Shown here: in pieces, positions 7,791-12,287 of the stretch
How the letters are laid out: every line of letters starts with the position of its first letter
Numbering within the stretch: position 1 is the first letter of the stretch
Assembly (NCBI GenBank): GCA_007123575.1
Contig: SKKV01000009.1
Location: forward strand, 1 to 12,287
Direction: 5' to 3'
Length of the DNA stretch: 12,287 nt
DNA from: Wenzhouxiangella sp.
GTDB lineage: Bacteria > Pseudomonadota > Gammaproteobacteria > Xanthomonadales > Wenzhouxiangellaceae
Position numbers and translations under genes: made by a program
The notes under the pieces: model-generated
What the model saw: the letters and a program-made list of their open reading frames with translations, nothing else
What the model was told of the DNA's origin: nothing
The model's database searches: none

Positions 7791-10013
7791 TTAATCTGAA
7801 CCACCCAGCCGGGCGCTGATCCTGGCCAGCTGCGGGGCGATGGAGTCTCGGGCCTGACGGGTGGCGTTGAGCGCGGTGTACTCGATCTGTTCCAGATCGG
7901 ACGCATCCAGGCGCTGACGTGCGCTCAAGTCATAGGTCACCGTCTCGAACTGAACAATAAACGCGGTATCGGTGCGGCCGTAGTAGCGCAGTTGGCGCTC
8001 ACCGGACGGCATCGCGCGGGCAACCACCGCATAGCGGGCACCGGCGGCGGTGGCTGCGCTGGACAAGCCGGCCAGGTCAACCTCGGCACCGCCAATCAAA
8101 CCGGACAAGCCGCTGACATAGCCGCGCTCCACCACCGTATGGCCATCGGCGCGCAGGCGCTGCTCGATTTCTCGAACCATCGGATCGATAAACACCGGGT
8201 CACCGATACCTACCACGAGCACGCCTTCCGGGCTGGGGCTTGGCGCCGGGCTTGGTCGCGGCGCCGGTTCAGGCGCGGCCCTGGACTCGGCCGCTCGCTC
8301 TGCCGGAATAGAGGCCAGCACCAGCGGCTGATCAGGCTCGGGTTCGACCGCGGCAGTCTCGGCCCGGTCTGCTGACCTGAGTTGCTCGGCTTGATCGCGC
8401 TGCGCGGTCCGGTCGGCAGCCGAATCTGCAGCTCGATAGGCAGCAGGATCAGCGGGCGGATCCGGATGGGCGGTTGCCGGGGCTGGCTCGCCCTCCGAAG
8501 GGCTGGCGCTGGCAAACTCCGGCGGCGGCGTGATCGCAACAGGCTCGGATGACTGCGCCGTGTCCGATGCCGGACTCGTTTCGCGATCCCGGTCGGGTTT
8601 GTCATCCGGGCCGGACAGGCGTGCCGAGGCGGCGCTGAAACTGGGCACGGCCGACGGCGCTTCGCTCTCCAGCGACTGATCAATCAGCTCGTCGGCGGAT
8701 GGCTGCGGCGCGTCTTCCCTGGTCGTCGAGGAGTCGGCCAGGACAAATCCAAGCTCCGTGCTGACAGGCTGTTCGGACTCGACAGGACTACTGCCTGTTC
8801 GCTCGGACGGATCGGACTGGGCCATCCGCGCAGTCGGTGCCGGGTCCGGGCCGGCGCTTGTCTCTTCGTCATCGCCCGAAAACGGCGCGACCGCCATGGC
8901 GGTGAACTGGTCCCAGCGCTCGGGCATCAGGAAAGCCAGGCTGGCCACGGCAGCACCGACCAGCAAAAACAGTCCGGCGGCCAGCCCGATCACCAGCCCC
9001 AGACCACCGCCGCGCTTGCCCGCAGACGGCGGCGGCGCCGCGCCGGCCGTTTGCGGCGGCGGCGTAACCGATGGATTGACGGCTTCGGTCGGCGGCGGCT
9101 CCGTGCCGTGATTGGCTGCCGCGGCACCGGGCGTCGAGGGAGCGACCACCGTGGCCTCGTCGGACGTATCGACGGCCGCAGGCGGCGCGGGCACCGGGTC
9201 TTCGACCGGGGCCTGCTCCAGGTCAGCCAGCAGGGCATCGTAATCCTGGTAGCGCTTGTTCGGGTCCTGGGCCAGCATGCGGCCGAGCACGCCGAAGGTG
9301 CTCTGGTCAATCTTGTCGTCGAGGTCGGCCAGCACCGGGAAATCGGAGGCCAGCAGGGTGCGCGCCGTGTCTTCGATATCGCGCCCCGGCACCAGCCGCC
9401 GGCCGGCGAGCATTTCGTAGTACACCGCACCCAGGGCGAAAATGTCGCCGCGATGGTCGGCCGGCTGACCGGTCATGACTTCCGGCGGCAGGTAGCCGGG
9501 GGTGCCCATGATGTATTTGCTGACCTTGGGCTGCTGGTCCGGGTGAACGATGCTGGCAATGCCGAAATCGGTCAGAATGGCGCGCCCTCGACGATCAATC
9601 ATGATGTTGCCGGGCTTGATATCGCGGTGCACGATGTTTTCCTCGTGCGCGGCCTTCAGCGCCTCGGCCGACTCCTTGATGATGCGAAGCGCCTGCTCCG
9701 GCATCAGGCGCTTGTCGCGCTGAAGACGCTCGGCCAGGGATTCGCCGTCAATGAACTCCATGACGAAGTAAGGCCGGCCCTCGTCTTCGTCGGCCAGGAA
9801 GATCTGGGCGATGTGCGGGTGATTCAGCGCGGCCACGTTGCGCGCTTCGCGCAGGAAGCGGGTGACGGTGATTTCGTCTTCGCTTAGCTCGTCACTCAAG
9901 CACTTGATGGCGATGAAGCGCTCCAGCTTCGGGTCGACGGCCTTGTAGACCACGCCCATGCCGCCGCGGCCGAGTTCGCTGATGATGTGGTAACGACCAA
10001 GTACCTTGGCCAT
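7791..10013 (-). CDS. Transmembrane Ser/Thr protein kinase with extracytoplasmic CsgG/LpoB-like domain
   Basis: This 740-residue protein is a Hanks-type (PknB/PrkC-like) kinase that would phosphorylate Ser/Thr in cytosolic proteins. All catalytic residues are present: Gly-loop GRGGMG (15-20), Lys37, Glu56, HRDIKPGN (129-136), DFG (149-151) and PPE (176-178). A Pro/Ala/Thr-rich juxtamembrane linker runs about 270-333, followed by one membrane helix (about 336-362). Beyond it lies a roughly 230-residue low-complexity Ser/Pro/Ala/Asp region (365-595). A folded C-terminal domain occupies about 596-737 and should lie in the periplasm. It has no PASTA repeats. Its pattern (VLVVGIGDP, an amphipathic helix, HTVVERGYV, GARYAVVAR, then paired strands) recalls the CsgG/LpoB/TolB-N type of fold, and this call is tentative. 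An AGGAG site seven bases before the ATG fixes the start. The divergent FHA gene 123 bp away is its likely partner. Confidence 0.93.
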   Translation of the reverse strand: MAKVLGRYHIISELGRGGMGVVYKAVDPKLERFIAIKCLSDELSEDEITVTRFLREARNVAALNHPHIAQIFLADEDEGRPYFVMEFIDGESLAERLQRDKRLMPEQALRIIKESAEALKAAHEENIVHRDIKPGNIMIDRRGRAILTDFGIASIVHPDQQPKVSKYIMGTPGYLPPEVMTGQPADHRGDIFALGAVYYEMLAGRRLVPGRDIEDTARTLLASDFPVLADLDDKIDQSTFGVLGRMLAQDPNKRYQDYDALLADLEQAPVEDPVPAPPAAVDTSDEATVVAPSTPGAAAANHGTEPPPTEAVNPSVTPPPQTAGAAPPPSAGKRGGGLGLVIGLAAGLFLLVGAAVASLAFLMPERWDQFTAMAVAPFSGDDEETSAGPDPAPTARMAQSDPSERTGSSPVESEQPVSTELGFVLADSSTTREDAPQPSADELIDQSLESEAPSAVPSFSAASARLSGPDDKPDRDRETSPASDTAQSSEPVAITPPPEFASASPSEGEPAPATAHPDPPADPAAYRAADSAADRTAQRDQAEQLRSADRAETAAVEPEPDQPLVLASIPAERAAESRAAPEPAPRPSPAPSPSPEGVLVVGIGDPVFIDPMVREIEQRLRADGHTVVERGYVSGLSGLIGGAEVDLAGLSSAATAAGARYAVVARAMPSGERQLRYYGRTDTAFIVQFETVTYDLSARQRLDASDLEQIEYTALNATRQARDSIAPQLARISARLGGSD

Positions 10014-10087
10014 GGCAATCTCCTAAAAGGTTGAACAGCGGCTGCTGTCACGAGTGTCGCCTGTAATTACGGGAAGTGCAATTGGAT

Positions 10088-10118
10088 TTGGCCACCCGGC
10101 GGTGTCCTTCGCCATAAT
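10088..10118 (+). promoter_or_regulatory. Candidate promoter of the FHA/ABC-like gene
   Basis: A TTGGCC -35-like hexamer (10088-10093) and a CATAAT -10 (10113-10118, five of six consensus positions) are separated by a long 19-base spacer. Transcription near 10125 would leave only about 12 leader bases before the ATG at 10137, which agrees with the absence of a clear ribosome site. The gap shared with the kinase gene (10014-10136) also contains an ACAGC/GCTGT inverted repeat (10035-10048). Confidence 0.3.
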
Positions 10119-10136
10119 TCCAGTCGTTCTTGCGTA

Positions 10137-12155
10137 ATGATGAGTGCGCCCCAAGCCACTCGACAACCGGTGACCCTGACAGACCAGCCCATTGCCGCCC
10201 TGCGCGCCCTGCATCCAGGCGTGCTCCCGACCGAGATCACCCTGCCCCGGGCCGGGCTGGTGATTGGTCGCGATCCGCGCTCGGCCGGCCTGGTCATCCG
10301 CCGCGATGGCGTATCCAGGCAACACTGCTGGTTGGGCTGCCTGGCCGACGGCGAGTGGCTGGTACGCGACCTGGATTCGCGCAACGGCGTCTATGTCAAT
10401 GGACAGCGCGTTGCCGGCGAACAGCGGCTGGCCGCCGGTGATGTGATCGGCTTGGGGCGCGCGCGCCTGGGCGATGTCGAGCTGAGCATCAATGGTCATG
10501 AGCGCCGGGTCACGCTATCAGGCGACGGGCCATGGCGCATCGGCCGTGATCTGGGCTGCGATCTGAGTCTGCCAGCCGACCCCGGCGTCAGCCAGCAGCA
10601 CGCGTTGGTGCATCTCGACGGCCAGCGGCTGAGGATTGAAGATCGCGGCAGCCGCAACGGTACCTGGCACAACGGCCGCCGCGTTCGGCGCGCCCGACTT
10701 CAGCCTGGCGATGAAGTGTTTGCCGCCGGCAGCCGGCTGCGCCTGCGCTCGATCACACCGGAGATCGAGTTCGGCATCGCCGCCATCGAGCAGGCGCTGG
10801 GCGTGCAGGCTCGGTCGCTGACGACCGATGTCAAGGCCGACCAGGGGCTGGACTTTGCCATTGCGCCGGCCCGACTGCAGTGCCTGGTAATGGGCGATGA
10901 TCGGCAGCGCCGGGCCGTACTGGATGCCCTGGCCGGCCTGAGCCTGCCGCGGGGTGGCAGCCTGGACTGGAGCGAGCCGGAGCTGAACGCAGCGCGTGGC
11001 CGACTGAGAACCCGTGTTGGCCGGGTCGGCGCGCGCGATGTGCCGGTCAGCGCGATGCCGGCCGGGACATGGCTGGAACAACAGGCCAGCCTGGCCGCCG
11101 CCGGCGATCTGTCCGACCAGCCCCGGCGCGAGCGGGTTGCCAGCCTGCTAGCCAGGCTGGACGCTGCTCACCTGGTCGACTTGCCTCTGGATCGACTCAC
11201 CGCCCTGGAGCAGGCCCTGACCATGGTGGCCTCAGAACTGCTGACCAATCCCGGACTGCTGTTGATCGACCTGTCGGCCTTGCTCGACCAGGCGGCCGAT
11301 CGCACCGACCTGGTCGATCGCCTTCAGGCCCTGACCGGCCCACGCCTGACCGTCGTGGTTGCCATCGACCAGCCCCTGCAATATCTGCCCGGCGCCAGCC
11401 AGGTAGCGATCGAGATCGGGCCAGCCGGTTCGGCAAAAAAGCAGGGAAGCGTTCGGCTGCGACCGCGCGGCTTTTCAGCGACCGCCTCGATGGCCCTGCT
11501 GCGCGGCCAGCTAAGGGGCTGGCGCAACCAGCCGCTGATGCTGCTGGAAACGCTGCTGCTGCCCATGCTGCTGATTGGCGGCTTGCTGCTGGCGCTGACC
11601 GAACAGACAACCGCCTGGACGGTCACGGCCAGCCTCATCCTGGCGGCCGCGCTGGGCGCGGCTTTCCAGGTCTCGCGCCGGCCCGGACGACTGCTACGGA
11701 CGGCCCAACGTCACCTGCTGCTGGACGATGCACTGCTGGCCATCTTCACCGCCGCCTGCCTGGTTGCCGCCATCCAGACCACCCTCGGGCTGACGGTCGT
11801 GGCCCTGGTCATCGGCAGCGCGTTTTCCTTTCACCTGGCCGTGGCAGCCGCGGCAGCCGCCCTGACCGGTACCGCGCTGGGGCTGGCCTGCGGCGTGGCC
11901 GCCGGCCAGCGCAGCGATCTGGCCCTGCTATTGGTGGCAGGCCTGGGCGCCATAGTGATCGTGATCGACAACCTGGCACCAAGTGAAACGTTGTCCGGCC
12001 GCGCCCTGATGCTGCTAAGCCCCCTGCCCTGGGCCCAAGCGCTGGCCGATTGGGGCACCAATAGCGGCCATGTGCTTCGGGCGGGGCTGGTGCTTGTCGG
12101 GCAGATCACCGCGCTGGTGCTGGCCGCCCGCCACCTGCTGGTACGCAGGCTGTAG
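10137..12155 (+). CDS. Double-FHA protein with degenerate ABC ATPase domain and ABC-2-type membrane domain
   Basis: This 672-residue protein has two tandem forkhead-associated domains, which bind phosphothreonine. FHA1 (about 40-117) has GRD 44-46, SRQH 60-63, DSRNG 80-84 and VNG 87-89. FHA2 (about 131-205) has IGR 135-137, SQQH 152-155 and DRGSRNGT 169-176. Residues 222-430 look like an ABC nucleotide-binding domain of the ABCG type, but the catalytic motifs are lost. The Walker A position reads MGDDRQRRAVL (252-262), the signature reads LTALEQA (354-360), and Walker B keeps LLLID (374-378) with Leu instead of the catalytic Glu. The switch His is replaced by Asp411. Six or seven hydrophobic helices follow (about 465-668) as an ABC-2-like membrane domain. 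The order FHA-FHA-NBD-membrane matches mycobacterial Rv1747, a PknF substrate. The role may be structural or regulatory rather than ATP-driven transport. Start choice between ATGs at 10137 and 10140 is open. Confidence 0.87.
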   Translation: MMSAPQATRQPVTLTDQPIAALRALHPGVLPTEITLPRAGLVIGRDPRSAGLVIRRDGVSRQHCWLGCLADGEWLVRDLDSRNGVYVNGQRVAGEQRLAAGDVIGLGRARLGDVELSINGHERRVTLSGDGPWRIGRDLGCDLSLPADPGVSQQHALVHLDGQRLRIEDRGSRNGTWHNGRRVRRARLQPGDEVFAAGSRLRLRSITPEIEFGIAAIEQALGVQARSLTTDVKADQGLDFAIAPARLQCLVMGDDRQRRAVLDALAGLSLPRGGSLDWSEPELNAARGRLRTRVGRVGARDVPVSAMPAGTWLEQQASLAAAGDLSDQPRRERVASLLARLDAAHLVDLPLDRLTALEQALTMVASELLTNPGLLLIDLSALLDQAADRTDLVDRLQALTGPRLTVVVAIDQPLQYLPGASQVAIEIGPAGSAKKQGSVRLRPRGFSATASMALLRGQLRGWRNQPLMLLETLLLPMLLIGGLLLALTEQTTAWTVTASLILAAALGAAFQVSRRPGRLLRTAQRHLLLDDALLAIFTAACLVAAIQTTLGLTVVALVIGSAFSFHLAVAAAAAALTGTALGLACGVAAGQRSDLALLLVAGLGAIVIVIDNLAPSETLSGRALMLLSPLPWAQALADWGTNSGHVLRAGLVLVGQITALVLAARHLLVRRL

Positions 12156-12207
12156 CCGGTTCAATTCTAGTGGTCCTTCAACCTGATGTTAGGATTCAGT
12201 TGGTCTG

Positions 12208-12287
12208 TCAGCGTTCAGGGCAAGGCGCGGCTCGCAGTGAATGGCCGTCGCCCTTCACAAGAGCCGGAACGCAGCCATGGACGCTGA
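12208..12287. repeat. Nested inverted repeats at the window edge
   Basis: Three nested complementary pairs are visible: TCAGCGT (12208-12214) with ACGCTGA (12281-12287), GCGTTC (12211-12216) with GAACGC (12267-12272), and AGGGC (12217-12221) with GCCCT (12250-12254). The outer pair touches the window end, so the structure may continue. It could be part of a dispersed palindromic element, an insertion-sequence end, or a structured RNA. No coding sequence is seen from 12156 on. Confidence 0.35.

Noticed and set aside
9036..9108. CGG/GGC-rich triplet repeat as a tandem repeat locus
   Set aside because: It is explained by proline and alanine codons of the kinase juxtamembrane linker.
9051..9887. 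Plus-strand open frame opposite the kinase domain
   Set aside because: It covers the kinase catalytic core, which is plainly coding on the minus strand.
10137..12155. Pseudogene call for the FHA/ABC-like gene
   Set aside because: Although the ATPase motifs are missing, the frame is complete and the FHA motifs and membrane helices are well preserved.
1..12287. CRISPR arrays, tRNA or rRNA genes, transposase genes
   Set aside because: I found no regularly spaced repeats, no tRNA-like cloverleaf, no rRNA sequence and no transposase motifs.

Overview
The window is GC-rich and densely coded. It carries six protein genes, all with uninterrupted reading frames. The gene set points to a gammaproteobacterium: a TonB-dependent outer-membrane receptor, a GTP-type PEP carboxykinase, a CsgG-family secreted protein, a TPR-sulfotransferase, and a Hanks-type kinase beside an FHA protein. 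A lineage near the Xanthomonadales/Wenzhouxiangella group would fit, but that is an impression from gene style, not a proven placement.

Layout. Positions 1-2109 (minus) hold the N-terminal 703 codons of a TonB-dependent receptor whose 3' end lies outside the window. Positions 2110-2430 form a regulatory gap with a candidate promoter and palindromes. Positions 2431-4176 (minus) are pckG. Divergent from it, 4424-5173 (plus) encodes a secreted CsgG-family protein, ending in a strong bidirectional terminator (5197-5226). The same terminator serves the convergent TPR-sulfotransferase gene (5230-6813, minus). Divergent from that is an aspartyl/asparaginyl beta-hydroxylase-like gene (6963-7766, plus), which runs convergently into a transmembrane Ser/Thr kinase (7791-10013, minus). 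Divergent from the kinase, 123 bp away, is a 672-residue protein (10137-12155, plus) made of two FHA domains, an ABC-ATPase-like domain and a membrane domain. The last ~130 bases hold nested inverted repeats that may be the edge of a dispersed element.

The genes fall into three themes. The first is ordinary uptake and central metabolism (receptor, PEPCK). The second is a divergent pair of modification enzymes, sulfotransferase and 2-oxoglutarate hydroxylase, that could act on related substrates. The third, and most interesting, is a kinase/FHA-transporter module resembling the mycobacterial PknF/Rv1747 arrangement. Here the ABC nucleotide-binding domain has lost every catalytic motif I can locate, and the kinase ends in an extracytoplasmic domain that looks like the CsgG/LpoB fold. 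This suggests a phospho-signalling membrane complex in which the 'transporter' no longer hydrolyses ATP.
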